This document shows positions 25,436 to 37,079 of a stretch of DNA of 64,000 nt, piece after piece; positions within the stretch are counted from its first letter, which is position 1, and each line of letters starts with the position of its first letter. The notes beneath the pieces are model-generated. The model was given only the letters and a program-made list of their open reading frames with translations, made no database searches and was not told the DNA's origin. The translations under genes and the position numbers were made by a program. Source of the stretch: Tsuneonella troitsensis (GTDB lineage Bacteria; Pseudomonadota; Alphaproteobacteria; Sphingomonadales; Sphingomonadaceae); assembly GCF_001441535.1 (NCBI RefSeq), contig NZ_LMAU01000003.1:372001-436000 (forward strand), given 5' to 3'.

Positions 25436-25536
25436 TGCCGCGATGCCCTAAGCACCAAACGCCTCCTCGGCAATCGTCTTGCCCGGAACGTGCCCGGCGA
25501 TCGGCGGTTGTGCGGGGGAACTCGGGGAAAATCTTC

Positions 25537-26385
25537 ATGAAATTCGCATCAGTCGCCTTGCCCGCCATAGTGCTTGCCGCTTCGCTCGCGCCATTGCCCG
25601 CCTTCGCTCAGGAGGGACCGCCGGCCGATACGGTCTATGACGACACCTGGGTAAGCCTGGGCGTCGGGGTCGGCCTTGGCCCCAGCTACGACGGGTCGGA
25701 CGAATATGCGGTGTTCCCCGCGCCCATCATCCAGGGGAAGGTGGCCGGGATCAGCATTCAGCCGCGTCCCGCCGGCCTCGCGCTCGATTTCACTCCCGAT
25801 GCAGACGGCGGCATGGGCTTCGCGCTCGGCCCCACGATGCGGGTGCGCAGCAACCGGGCGCGCCAGATCAAGGATCCGGTGGTGGAAGCTGCGGGCAAGC
25901 TCGATACCGCGATCGAGGTGGGCGCCGCTGCCGGCCTTTCGTTTCCCAAGGTCCTCAATCCCTATGATTCGCTGTCGGTAGGCGTGGACGCGCTGTGGGA
26001 CGTGGCCGGCGCGCATAGCGGACGCACGCTGACGCCCAGCGTGACCTATTTCACCCCGCTCAGCCGGGGTATGGCCGCGTCGCTGTCGCTATCGGCGGAG
26101 CATGCCGACGACGATTTCGCCGACTACTATTACTCGGTGTCTCCCACCCAGAGTGCAGCCAGCGGGTTGCCGCAGTTCGCCGCCGATAGCGGCTGGACCA
26201 AGGCCGGGGCCACCATGCTGCTGGCGTTCGACTTCGACGGCGATCTCACCAACGGCGGCCTGTCGGCGGTCCTGATCGGCGGGCATTCGCGGATGCTCGG
26301 CGATGCGAAGCAGACGCCTTACACGTCGATCAGGGGCAGCACCGGTCAGTGGTTCGGCGCGTTGGGAGTGGGCTACACGTTCTGA
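25537..26385 (+). CDS. MipA/OmpV family outer-membrane protein
   Basis: A 282-aa beta-barrel. The signal peptide is MKFASVALPAIVLAASLAPL ending PAFA (cut near residue 25). The barrel starts WVSLGVGVGLGPSYDGSDEY, the hallmark of MipA/OmpV proteins, and ends with the outer-membrane signature GVGYTF. Homologues include scaffold proteins for murein enzymes and uncharacterised porin-like proteins, so function is open. The ATG at 25537 was chosen because the signal peptide starts there; the frame is open upstream through non-homologous sequence. Confidence 0.9.
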   Translation: MKFASVALPAIVLAASLAPLPAFAQEGPPADTVYDDTWVSLGVGVGLGPSYDGSDEYAVFPAPIIQGKVAGISIQPRPAGLALDFTPDADGGMGFALGPTMRVRSNRARQIKDPVVEAAGKLDTAIEVGAAAGLSFPKVLNPYDSLSVGVDALWDVAGAHSGRTLTPSVTYFTPLSRGMAASLSLSAEHADDDFADYYYSVSPTQSAASGLPQFAADSGWTKAGATMLLAFDFDGDLTNGGLSAVLIGGHSRMLGDAKQTPYTSIRGSTGQWFGALGVGYTF

Positions 26386-26460
26386 CGCGGACACTTGCGC
26401 CGACCTTCCGATTGCCTCATTTTCGGCATACCGCCCATTCAGGGCGGCTGAAGGAACGCC

Positions 26461-30310
<3,850 letters not shown>

Positions 30311-30311
<1 letters not shown>

Positions 30312-30469
30312 TGGCCGACCTCTACCGAAAGAAGCTCGAATCCGAACGCAAGTCCCTCTGGGCCGCCTGCCGGCTCAAGGGACTGGCGATCCACACCCCC
30401 GAACGCCAGCGCATCGCCGAGATCGACCGGCTGCTGGTTGAGCACAAGGCGAAGCAGGGGGGCGGCTGA
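30311..30469 (+). CDS. Small basic protein coupled to thiC, unknown
   Basis: A 52-aa ORF whose ATG overlaps the thiC stop by one base. It reads MADLYRKKLESERKSLWAAC then RLKGLAIHTPERQRIAEIDRL, a charged and probably helical peptide without membrane segment. TGATG coupling and thiC co-regulation favour real translation, but I do not recognise the family and no thiamine role is shown. Too short to say more. Confidence 0.6.
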
Positions 30470-30565
30470 GGAGCACAACGGATACCTCCGCGCCTGCGAG
30501 AGCCAAGCGAAGATGCCGCCCGCCAACGGTATCGCTAGTAGCCCCAAACCACACACGTGGCCCTC

Positions 30566-30586
30566 GCAGAGTTGACCCGACTCTGC
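30566..30586. repeat. Small perfect hairpin downstream of thiC unit
   Basis: GCAGAGT-TGACCCG-ACTCTGC forms a perfect 7-bp stem with a 7-base loop, 20 bases before the ATG of the DUF1801 gene. It has no T run, so it is not a classical terminator; it could be an operator or an mRNA structure near the ribosome site. The rest of the 30470-30606 gap shows nothing else. Confidence 0.5.
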
Positions 30587-30606
30587 ATTGTGCGGAGAAT
30601 GCGCGA

Positions 30607-31050
30607 ATGGCCGAGTCCAGGCTCCTGTCCGGCGACAACCCGCAAATCCCGAAGGGATACGGCGACGAGCATGTCGCCGCTTTCCTCGATGCGGTGCCTG
30701 ATGCCGGGTCAGGCGGGTGGAAGAATGCCGCCTGCCGCAAAATCGACGAGGTGATCGCGCGCGAGGTTCCCGGTGTCCTGAAAGCGGTGAAGTGGAATAC
30801 GCCTATGTACTCCGCTCCCGATGCGGAAAGTCGCGATCATTTCTTCTGCAGCTTTCACTGCTTTACCAACTACGTGAAGGTCGGCTTCAACCGCGGCGAC
30901 GTTCTCTCACCCCCGCCGCCCGAGCCATCAAAGCACGGCGGGATGCGCTACTACCACGTCACCGAGGCCGATCTCCAAAGGGACATTGCGCAAGGCACGT
31001 TCGCGCAATGGGTGCGTCAAGCAGCCAAGTTGCCGGGCGAGAAGATGTAA
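30607..31050 (+). CDS. DUF1801 domain protein
   Basis: A 147-aa soluble protein of the DUF1801 (YdhG-like) family: residues about 43-75 read AACRKIDEVIAREVPGVLKA followed by VKWNTPMYS, and later CFTNYVKVGFNRGDVL and YYHVTEADLQRD. The fold is known but no biochemical role is established. It is preceded by a small hairpin and followed by a 231-base gap with the phased repeat array. Confidence 0.82.
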   Translation: MAESRLLSGDNPQIPKGYGDEHVAAFLDAVPDAGSGGWKNAACRKIDEVIAREVPGVLKAVKWNTPMYSAPDAESRDHFFCSFHCFTNYVKVGFNRGDVLSPPPPEPSKHGGMRYYHVTEADLQRDIAQGTFAQWVRQAAKLPGEKM

Positions 31051-31114
31051 GACCGCGTCGCCTCAGGCGGCCCTGTCCTCCGCCGACTACAGTTCTTTCT
31101 TTAATCGTTCGGTG

Positions 31115-31201
31115 CAAGGTGACGAGGTCGCTCCACAAGGTGACGTTTCGACGCGCAAGGAGACACGAACCCCTCTGGACAGTGTGACAACTGTGACATG
31201 C
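31115..31201 (+). repeat. Phased CAAGGTGAC repeat array with TGTGACA block, locus 1
   Basis: Three units begin CAAGG(T/A)GAC at 31115, 31136 and 31156 (spacings 21 and 20 bp, the last unit 21 bp long). They run straight into GGACAGTGTGACAACTGTGACATGC (31177-31201), which holds two TGTGACA copies 9 bp apart. The array follows the DUF1801 gene and precedes the lipoprotein gene at 31282 in the same orientation. A second copy lies at 63368-63496 on the other strand. The even two-turn spacing suggests repeated protein binding on one DNA face; the function is unknown. Apart from it, the 231-base gap shows nothing else I can name. Confidence 0.8.
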
Positions 31202-31281
31202 TCTCGGGCAGCACACCCTCATGCAGCGGCCGGGAATGCAGCGGCCGGGAACGCCCCGGTCCGGCGGACGCTGTATCGGTC

Positions 31282-31830
31282 ATGATCCGAAATTTCGCGA
31301 TGATCGCTACGGCGCTATCTCTGATCGCCTGCTCTCCGGAGCCTGTCGAAGCTCCCTTGCAGGACGTTTCCCCGTCGCCTGTCGCAGGCCCCGAGAACTC
31401 CGGTCGGCCTCCGTCGATGCCCCGAACCGATGCCGGCACGGCTGTCCCCTCGGGTAGCTGGGAAATGGTGTCCAGCGGAGAGGGCGACGGGCTGTTCTTC
31501 GGAGTGACCGAGGGCGAACCGGCTCGCGTCCACCTGTTCTGCCCATCCGGCGGGGGGCTTCTGGTCAACGTGAACGCTTTCCGCCCGATCGGCAGCGAGG
31601 AGCGGATGACGTTCGGCTCCGGCGCTACGGTCGTCACACTGGTCGCCGATCCGTCCGGCGACACGTTGCGCGGCGGCGTGAGCGGTGAGGGGCCGGTACC
31701 GTCCGAACTGGCCGCGATCCTGACCGGCGATACGGGACTGTCGGTCAACTACGGCTCGCAGAACGTTGGCCCGCTTCCGCCCGTTTCCACCGAGATGACG
31801 CGCGATTTTGTGGCAGGCTGCAGCGATTGA
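31282..31830 (+). CDS. Putative lipoprotein of unknown function
   Basis: A 182-aa protein with a lipoprotein signal MIRNFAMIATALSLIAC (lipobox LIAC, Cys at 17). A Pro/Ser-rich linker precedes a domain with GSWEMVSSGEGDGLFFGVTE, ARVHLFCPSGGGLLVNVN and a C-terminal DFVAGCSD; the two Cys of the domain could pair. ATG 31282 puts the signal at the N-terminus, whereas the open frame upstream is low complexity. It sits 80 bases after the phased repeat array. Family not recognised. Confidence 0.72.
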   Translation: MIRNFAMIATALSLIACSPEPVEAPLQDVSPSPVAGPENSGRPPSMPRTDAGTAVPSGSWEMVSSGEGDGLFFGVTEGEPARVHLFCPSGGGLLVNVNAFRPIGSEERMTFGSGATVVTLVADPSGDTLRGGVSGEGPVPSELAAILTGDTGLSVNYGSQNVGPLPPVSTEMTRDFVAGCSD

Positions 31831-31956
31831 CCTTGCTAGGTATCTATTTTTTTCGAGCTTCGCGCATCCCTTTGGTCGGCTCGTGCGTATCTGTCGCCGA
31901 CACGCGGGATTTCGTCCCGCACGGTCGCTCGATGAACACTTCAAGGGAAGATGGAT

Positions 31957-32544
31957 ATGAACAAGCTCGCAATCGCGCTCGCCTCGGCCGGCGCCCTCGC
32001 GCTCGCCGCCTGCAGTCAGGCGCCTGAGGAAGCCGCCGAAACCGATGCCATGGCCGAAACCACCGCCATGGACGAGGCGAACGCCGCTGCCACCGCCGGT
32101 ACCGTGGTCGAAGTTGCCCAGGGCAACCCCGATTTCTCGACGCTCGTATCGGCCGTGACCGCCGCCGACCTCGGCACGACGCTCTCGGGCGCCGGCCCCT
32201 ACACCGTGTTCGCGCCGACCAACGCCGCGTTCGAGAAGGTCCCCCAGGCCACCCGCGACACGCTGATGAGCCCGGCCGGCAAGGAAGACCTGACCGGTAT
32301 CCTGACCTACCACGTTGTCGAAGGTGAAACGCTCGCCGCCGCGCTGACCGAGGCGATCACCGCCGCCGGTGCAGAGGGCGCCAAGCTCACGACCGTCAAC
32401 GGTGCGGTCCTCACCGCGAAGTCGGAAGGCGGACGGGTCACGCTCACCGACGCCGCAGGCAACGTCGCCACCGTCACGCAGACGGACATCGACGCCTCGA
32501 ACGGCGTGATCCACGTCATCGACACGGTACTGATGCCCTCGTAA
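31957..32544 (+). CDS. Fasciclin domain lipoprotein
   Basis: A 195-aa lipoprotein: signal MNKLAIALASAGALALAAC, lipobox LAAC, then an Ala/Glu/Thr-rich linker (about 20-55) and one fasciclin (FAS1) domain. FAS1 marks are NPDFSTLVSAVTAADL, GPYTVFAPTNAAFEKV (H1 box), ILTYHVVEGE and the final ASNGVIHVIDTVLMP (H2 box). Such proteins mediate adhesion or surface interactions. ATG 31957 is favoured over 31951 because AAGGGA then lies at good distance. Upstream, 31844-31857 (CTATTTTTTTCGAG) also occurs before the adhesin pseudogene. Confidence 0.92.
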   Translation: MNKLAIALASAGALALAACSQAPEEAAETDAMAETTAMDEANAAATAGTVVEVAQGNPDFSTLVSAVTAADLGTTLSGAGPYTVFAPTNAAFEKVPQATRDTLMSPAGKEDLTGILTYHVVEGETLAAALTEAITAAGAEGAKLTTVNGAVLTAKSEGGRVTLTDAAGNVATVTQTDIDASNGVIHVIDTVLMPS

Positions 32545-32595
32545 CTTGGGTTGAAATGGCAGGGCGGGTCCGGCTTTCCGGGTCCGCCCTGTCGC

Positions 32596-33084
32596 TCATT
32601 TGCGGGCGAGCGCACCCAGTATCCGGTCGAGCGACTGGAGAAAGCGCGAACGGTCGGCGGCGGAAAACGGCGCTGGACCGCCTCCCGGTCCGTCCATTCC
32701 TGCGCGCAGATCGGCCATGATCGCCCGCGTGGCGATCGCACTTCCGATGCTCGCCAGGTCGAACGGTCGCCCGTTGTGCGCGACCACTTGCGCTCCGGCC
32801 TTGAGACAGCGATCCGCCAGCAGGATGTCGCCGGTGATTAGCACGCTGCCGGGTGCGGCCCGCTCCGCGATCCAGTCGTCCGCAGCGTCGAACGCGTCGC
32901 CCACCAGGACCCGCTTGATCGACGGGCGATCCGGCACCCGAAACGGCGCGTTGCTGACGACAAAGACCTGCGCTCCGTATCGGCCCGCGACACGGTAGAT
33001 TTCCTCCTTCACCGGGCACGCGTCGGCATCGACGAACACGACGGGTACGGAGCTCGGAGTCGGGGGCGGCGGGGCGGATTCCAT
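32596..33084 (-). CDS. UPF0178 (YaiI/YqxD) family protein
   Basis: A 162-aa protein of the YaiI/YqxD family, a PIN-like fold of unknown activity. Marks are VVFVDADACPVKEEIYRVA at the N-terminus, FVVSNAPFR, SVLITGDILLADRCL and VVAHNGRPFDLASIG, with conserved Asp residues (DADACP, GDILLAD) that could bind metal as in PIN nucleases. The N-terminal dozen residues are a Pro-rich tail that may not belong. It is convergent with the fasciclin gene and 33 bases from the 45-aa gene. Confidence 0.9.
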   Translation of the reverse strand: MESAPPPPTPSSVPVVFVDADACPVKEEIYRVAGRYGAQVFVVSNAPFRVPDRPSIKRVLVGDAFDAADDWIAERAAPGSVLITGDILLADRCLKAGAQVVAHNGRPFDLASIGSAIATRAIMADLRAGMDGPGGGPAPFSAADRSRFLQSLDRILGALARK

Positions 33085-33117
33085 CGGGGGCCAATAGACC
33101 CGGGCCGGCGCGTCTGG

Positions 33118-33255
33118 CTAGTTTGCGTTCTTCATGTTCTCCAGCCCCTTGATGCCACCCGGCTTGAGGCTGGGCTGACTGGCGTTCTGCTTGGGCGCTT
33201 TTTCCGCCTTGGGTTTGCGGACTTCCTTGTTCGACTTGCGTTGGCCCTTGGCCAT
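33118..33255 (-). CDS. 45-aa basic protein, conserved-looking
   Basis: A 45-aa ORF starting MAKGQRKSNKEVRKPKAEKA and ending GGIKGLENMKNAN. Rich in Lys and Arg, with no hydrophobic segment; probably disordered and perhaps nucleic-acid binding. The composition, clear ATG and orderly stop make it a likely gene, and I recall similar MAKGQ-KSNKE peptides in related bacteria, unverified. It is divergent from the intradiol dioxygenase gene and follows nothing in an obvious operon except the YaiI gene 34 bases downstream. Confidence 0.65.
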   Translation of the reverse strand: MAKGQRKSNKEVRKPKAEKAPKQNASQPSLKPGGIKGLENMKNAN

Positions 33256-33403
33256 GATCGGTTCCAATCGGGGGCGAAAGGCCCCGCCGCGATCCTACCC
33301 CCAATCGCCGCGAACGGCGCATACTATCTGGCGTTATGGACTCGGGCCCCGAGCGGGCGTAATCCTTTCGGTGCGGGTCGCCCTCTGGGGGAGGGACGCC
33401 GTC

Positions 33404-34021
33404 ATGGTCACGATCGTATCACGCAGGACTTTTGCCGTCGGCACGCTGGCCGGCGCGGCGCTCGGAGGGCGGGCGTTGGCGCAGAGCCTGACCGCCACGT
33501 CCGACATGGGACCGTTCTTTCCGGTCTCGCATCGCGGCGAAACCGATGCCGACCTGACCCGCGTCGCTGGCGGTGCTGGGCGGGCGAAGGGTCAGGTGAT
33601 CGAGGTCATGGGGCGGGTGCTCGACAAGTCCGGCAAACCGGTGTCCGGCGCGAAGCTGGACTTGTGGCAAGCGAACGCCGCAGGACGCTATGCCCATCCG
33701 CAGGACCCGGCGGTCATGCCGCTCGATCCCAATTTCCAGGGTTTCGCTTCGATCCGGAGCGGCGCGGATGGCAGCTGGAAGATCCTGACGGTGAAACCCG
33801 GCAGTTATGCAAGTCCGATCGGCGAACGCCCCCCGCACATCCACCTCGACGTGCAGGGAAGGGATTTTCGCGGAATCTACCAGATGTATTTTCCGGAGGA
33901 CGCCGAAGCGAACGGCCGGGACAGCTTGTTCAAGTCGTTGGGTGATGGCGCACCTACGTCGGTCGCTAGCGCGCAAGGCGACCATCGCTACAGTTGGGAC
34001 ATCGTCCTACTCGAAGGCTGA
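33404..34021 (+). CDS. Intradiol ring-cleavage dioxygenase-like protein, Tat-exported
   Basis: A 205-aa protein of the protocatechuate 3,4-dioxygenase beta family. The signal SRRTFAVGTLAGAALGGRAL has a twin-arginine SRRTF motif. The mature part shows GRVLDKSGKPVSGAKLDLWQ, GRYAHPQD (Tyr ligand), RPPHIHLDVQG (His ligands) and GIYQMYFPEDA. Non-haem Fe(III) ligands Tyr/His appear present, so it may cleave catechol-type rings in the periplasm, an unusual place for this family. GGGGAGGG precedes the ATG. No ring-degradation genes surround it, so substrate is unknown. Confidence 0.82.
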   Translation: MVTIVSRRTFAVGTLAGAALGGRALAQSLTATSDMGPFFPVSHRGETDADLTRVAGGAGRAKGQVIEVMGRVLDKSGKPVSGAKLDLWQANAAGRYAHPQDPAVMPLDPNFQGFASIRSGADGSWKILTVKPGSYASPIGERPPHIHLDVQGRDFRGIYQMYFPEDAEANGRDSLFKSLGDGAPTSVASAQGDHRYSWDIVLLEG

Positions 34022-34026
34022 GCCGG

Positions 34027-34491
34027 TCAGCCCGCCGCCGCAAGTTCCGCGGCAACGTCGATTATGCGCGGTCCGCTTGCTCCCGCCGGTTCGGTGAGGT
34101 CGAGAGGTTGGACCTGATCGGCAACTGGATGCGCGGTGATTGCCGGCGCCGGCTGCTGAATTTCTTCCACTGGTTCGTCGAAATATTCCGGTGCGGCTTC
34201 GGACACATACTCGGGCTCATCCCAACCGAAACGCCGCTGGGCATAAAGCCCCCGCGTCGACAGTTCTGCCACTTCTATTCGTCCGGCCGGCGTCACCATC
34301 GCATAGTGATCCGGAGCAGCGACGTTGGGTAAGCCGCTGTCGCTCGGATCGAACGCAATCGAGCGCTCGGGGAGTAAATCGCTGCCGATGCCGCCGTTCA
34401 ATATGGGTGTCGTGTTGGTAGTTGCGCCGCCGACCGCTCCGGCGATGGACGCAATCACGCACGCGCCCAGAAACAAGGGCGTTGCCTTCAT
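34027..34491 (-). CDS. Exported protein of unknown function
   Basis: A 154-aa protein with a signal-like N-terminus, MKATPLFLGACVIASIAGAV, then a hydrophilic region with GRIEVAELSTRGLYAQRRFG and a Pro/Glu-rich C-terminus. No recognised domain. GGAGCGACAGCC precedes the ATG. It is divergent from the lipoprotein gene at 34544 across 52 bases and convergent with the intradiol gene, 5 bases apart. An in-frame upstream extension overlaps the divergent gene and was discarded. Confidence 0.6.
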   Translation of the reverse strand: MKATPLFLGACVIASIAGAVGGATTNTTPILNGGIGSDLLPERSIAFDPSDSGLPNVAAPDHYAMVTPAGRIEVAELSTRGLYAQRRFGWDEPEYVSEAAPEYFDEPVEEIQQPAPAITAHPVADQVQPLDLTEPAGASGPRIIDVAAELAAAG

Positions 34492-34543
34492 GGCTGTCGC
34501 TCCGAAATTGAAGAATGCTTTCGCCTCGGATAATGCGCGAACC

Positions 34544-35038
34544 ATGAAAACTGTTCCAAAGTTCGCCCAGGCCCGTTTCTCGTCCGACTCCAGTCGGATC
34601 AACAAGTTGCATCCTGCGATCGTGGGATTGCTGATGCTGGCTGCTTGCAGCGGGAACTCGGTCTCCGGAAATCTGCCGGGCGACAGCGACGATTCGATGC
34701 CGTTTGCGGAGATTGGGGCGGAAGAGGTCGTACGGTTCACGGGAACCGAACCGTTCTGGGGTGGGCAGGTCAGCGGCAGCGAGTTGACCTTCAGCACGCC
34801 GGAAATTCCTGACGGTACCCCGATCTCCGTTGAGCGGTTCGCCGGGCGAGGAGGCCTCTCGTGGACGGGCACTTATGAAGGCAAGCGGTTCGCGCTCGCG
34901 ATAACCCCGGGCGAATGCTCCGACGGCATGAGCGACCGGACCTATCCACTTGTAGCCACTCTAGAGGTCAACGGCGGTCAGCAGAGCGGATGCGCGTGGA
35001 CTGATCGCCAGCCCTTTTCCGGCCCAACGAACCCCTAA
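34544..35038 (+). CDS. Putative lipoprotein, COG3650-like domain
   Basis: A 164-aa protein. After a 22-residue N-terminal region comes LHPAIVGLLMLAAC (lipobox LAAC), then a domain with FTGTEPFWGGQVSGSELTFS and CSDGMSDRTYPLVATLEVNG with a C-terminal Cys-Ala-Trp. The TEPFWG and CSDGMSDR motifs match the small heat-shock/HslJ-neighbour domain often annotated COG3650 (recognised by memory). Function unknown, cell envelope. The N-terminal region is long for a signal peptide, so a later start is possible. Confidence 0.72.
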   Translation: MKTVPKFAQARFSSDSSRINKLHPAIVGLLMLAACSGNSVSGNLPGDSDDSMPFAEIGAEEVVRFTGTEPFWGGQVSGSELTFSTPEIPDGTPISVERFAGRGGLSWTGTYEGKRFALAITPGECSDGMSDRTYPLVATLEVNGGQQSGCAWTDRQPFSGPTNP

Positions 35039-35104
35039 ATTTGCGTTCCGTTCATCGCAGGACGGCCGCATTTCATCCGGTTCCGCGAATTGCCAAGACG
35101 CGGT

Positions 35105-35275
35105 TTTTCAAGCGGTTAGCCTCTGTCTGAACCGCCGATAAACGGAACCCGCTGTTGGGCCGCAACGTTTTGTGGAGTGAACTAGCCGGTTCGTTCGAGC
35201 CGGTCGTTCACATCTCGCGAGGTCGCAAGCGAGAGGGGCGGCCCTTCTATCGAGCGGGGTCGCCCCAATCTTTTT
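35105..35275 (+). ncRNA. Candidate structured non-coding RNA
   Basis: This 236-base gap between a + gene and the convergent ygfZ is packed with stems on the + strand: GCGGTT/AACCGC (35112-35135), a long stem GTGAAC...GTTCAC (35177-35211) with inner GCC GGTTC/GAGCC GGT pairs, TCTCGC/GCGAGA (35213-35234) and a terminator hairpin with five T (35235-35275). GGGCCGC (35157-35163) can alternatively pair with GCGGCCC (35238-35244), excluding the terminator. Not coding in any frame. A 6S-like or regulatory RNA is possible; identity needs a covariance search. Confidence 0.5.
35235..35275 (+). terminator. Rho-independent terminator
   Basis: GGGGCGG (35235-35241) pairs with TCGCCCC (35260-35266), helped by CCC/GGG pairs inside the loop, and is followed by AATCTTTTT (35267-35275). 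It would stop + strand transcription from the 34544 gene or the candidate RNA just before the convergent ygfZ stop codon. Confidence 0.72.
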
Positions 35276-36003
35276 CAGGCACTCGTTTCAAGCCATGCGG
35301 GGGCAATTGCCGGATCGATAGCGTCGATCCGCAAGTGATCGACGGCCACCCCAAGTTCCGGATATGCTGCGCGCTGCCTCTGCGGGTCCGATCTAGCAAT
35401 CGGCACGACCACGAGGCGGCGGTTGACCTTCGATCGCCAGTTCATGCGCGCAGTGTTTTCCTGCCCGACATAGCATCCCTTGGTGAAGCTGACGCCGTTC
35501 AGCTCGACCGCGTTGGTTTCGAGCCACAGGATTTCGCCAAGCTCGCCATGACCTTCGGGTACTCCATGGGATAGGCGGTAGGCGCGCCACACGTCGTCGG
35601 CAGGAAGGTCTCCCGCGTCGAAGGGTGCAAGCCAGCGGTAGCCCAGACCGGGTAGCCTCGGGTCCGGCGAGGCGCCCTCATTGGCATCCTGCGACCAGTG
35701 CACCGCGACCGCATCGTCGCGCGCAATCGCCAGCTTGCGACGCAGGCGATAGAGCGACAACCGCTTGACGAGATCGTCGGCAAGGGCTGTTTCGCAATCG
35801 AGGAGCAATTCGCGTGGACCGCCGGGCCAGACGATCAAGTCGAACATCGTCTTGCCCTGCGCGCTCAGCAGCGCGGCGTATGCGGGAAGCGGGCCGGCGA
35901 CGTCGTTCGTCAGGAGACCTTGCAGGAAGGCAGACGCGCTTTCGTCGTCGGCCTGGGGGGTCACGCGAACGATCGCGCGTTCGGTCAGGTGAGTGGCGGG
36001 CAT
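35275..36003 (-). CDS. ygfZ: YgfZ/GcvT-like folate-binding protein
   Basis: A 242-aa GcvT-fold protein. The diagnostic motif KGCYVGQENTARM sits at about residues 175-187, with the Cys that marks YgfZ. It starts AIVRVTPQADDESASAFLQG and LLTNDVAG as in the family. YgfZ binds tetrahydrofolate and supports repair or assembly of iron-sulphur clusters in enzymes such as MiaB. Shorter than E. coli YgfZ, as is usual in alphaproteobacteria. Divergent from pyrC by 38 bases. Confidence 0.92.
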   Translation of the reverse strand: MPATHLTERAIVRVTPQADDESASAFLQGLLTNDVAGPLPAYAALLSAQGKTMFDLIVWPGGPRELLLDCETALADDLVKRLSLYRLRRKLAIARDDAVAVHWSQDANEGASPDPRLPGLGYRWLAPFDAGDLPADDVWRAYRLSHGVPEGHGELGEILWLETNAVELNGVSFTKGCYVGQENTARMNWRSKVNRRLVVVPIARSDPQRQRAAYPELGVAVDHLRIDAIDPAIAPAWLETSA

Positions 36004-36041
36004 GGCTGGCAGATAGGGACCGCCGCGCCTAAGGGGAAGCG

Positions 36042-37079
36042 ATGACCGAATCCCTGACGATCCGCCGACCCGACGACTGGCACGTTCACCTGCGCGACGA
36101 CGAGATGATGCGCGGCGTGGTTCCTTATACCGCTCGGCAGTTTGCGCGCGCGATCGTGATGCCGAACCTGTCGCCTCCGGTGACCACGACCGAAGCGGCT
36201 CGCGTCTATCGCGAGCGCATTCGGGCGGCGGTTCCGGCAGGGGTCGCTTTCGAACCGCTGATGACGGCGTACCTCACCGATGCGACAGACGGCGCAGACC
36301 TGGCCCGCGGGAAGGCCGAGGGGGTGTTGACGGCGGCCAAGCTCTACCCGGCGAACGCGACCACCAATTCCGCACATGGGGTGACCGACATCGACAAGCT
36401 GTCCGGGGTCTTCGCCGCGATGGAAAATTCCGGTCTCGTGCTGTGCGTCCACGGCGAGGTCACCGCGAGCGACGTCGACGTGTTCGACCGCGAGGCGGTG
36501 TTCATCGACCGCCACCTGACACGCATCGTCCAGGAGTTTCCCGGCCTCAAGGTCGTGCTGGAACACATAACCACCAGCGAGGGCGTCGCGTTTGTCGAAG
36601 GTGCGGGCCGGAACGTGGCCGGAACGATCACCCCGCAGCATCTCCATATCAACCGCAACGCGATGTTTGCGGGCGGGATGCGTCCCCACGCCTACTGCCT
36701 GCCCGTCGCCAAGCGCGAGCAGCACCGCCTCGCGCTGCGCAAGGCCGCCACCTCGGGCTCGGGGCGGTTCTTCCTGGGCACCGACAGCGCGCCCCATGCC
36801 AAGGAGGCGAAGGAGAGCGCGTGCGGGTGCGCGGGCATCTTCAACGCGCCATTCGCGCTCGAAAGCTACGTGCAGGCTTTCGAGGAGGAGGGCGCGTTGG
36901 GCAGCTTCGAACAGTTCGCCTCGCTAGCCGGTCCTGCGTTCTACGGACTGCCGGTGAACGAAGATACCGTGACGCTGGAGCGCGTGTCGGTCGACGTTTC
37001 CGAAACGCTCGACATCGGGGGCACGTCCGTTGTCCCGTTCCACGCGGGCGAGAAGCTCAGCTGGCGGCTGAGCGCCTAG
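36042..37079 (+). CDS. pyrC: Dihydroorotase
   Basis: A 345-aa class II dihydroorotase (E. coli PyrC type). Metal ligands lie in PDDWHVHLRDDEMM (HxH, about residues 11-24), the carboxylated Lys in TAAKLYPANATTNS (about 103), His in VLCVHGEVT and LEHITT, and the Asp in LGTDSAPH. It closes carbamoyl-aspartate to dihydroorotate in pyrimidine synthesis. Complete; its 3' end overlaps rarD by 23 bases. Confidence 0.97.
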   Translation: MTESLTIRRPDDWHVHLRDDEMMRGVVPYTARQFARAIVMPNLSPPVTTTEAARVYRERIRAAVPAGVAFEPLMTAYLTDATDGADLARGKAEGVLTAAKLYPANATTNSAHGVTDIDKLSGVFAAMENSGLVLCVHGEVTASDVDVFDREAVFIDRHLTRIVQEFPGLKVVLEHITTSEGVAFVEGAGRNVAGTITPQHLHINRNAMFAGGMRPHAYCLPVAKREQHRLALRKAATSGSGRFFLGTDSAPHAKEAKESACGCAGIFNAPFALESYVQAFEEEGALGSFEQFASLAGPAFYGLPVNEDTVTLERVSVDVSETLDIGGTSVVPFHAGEKLSWRLSA

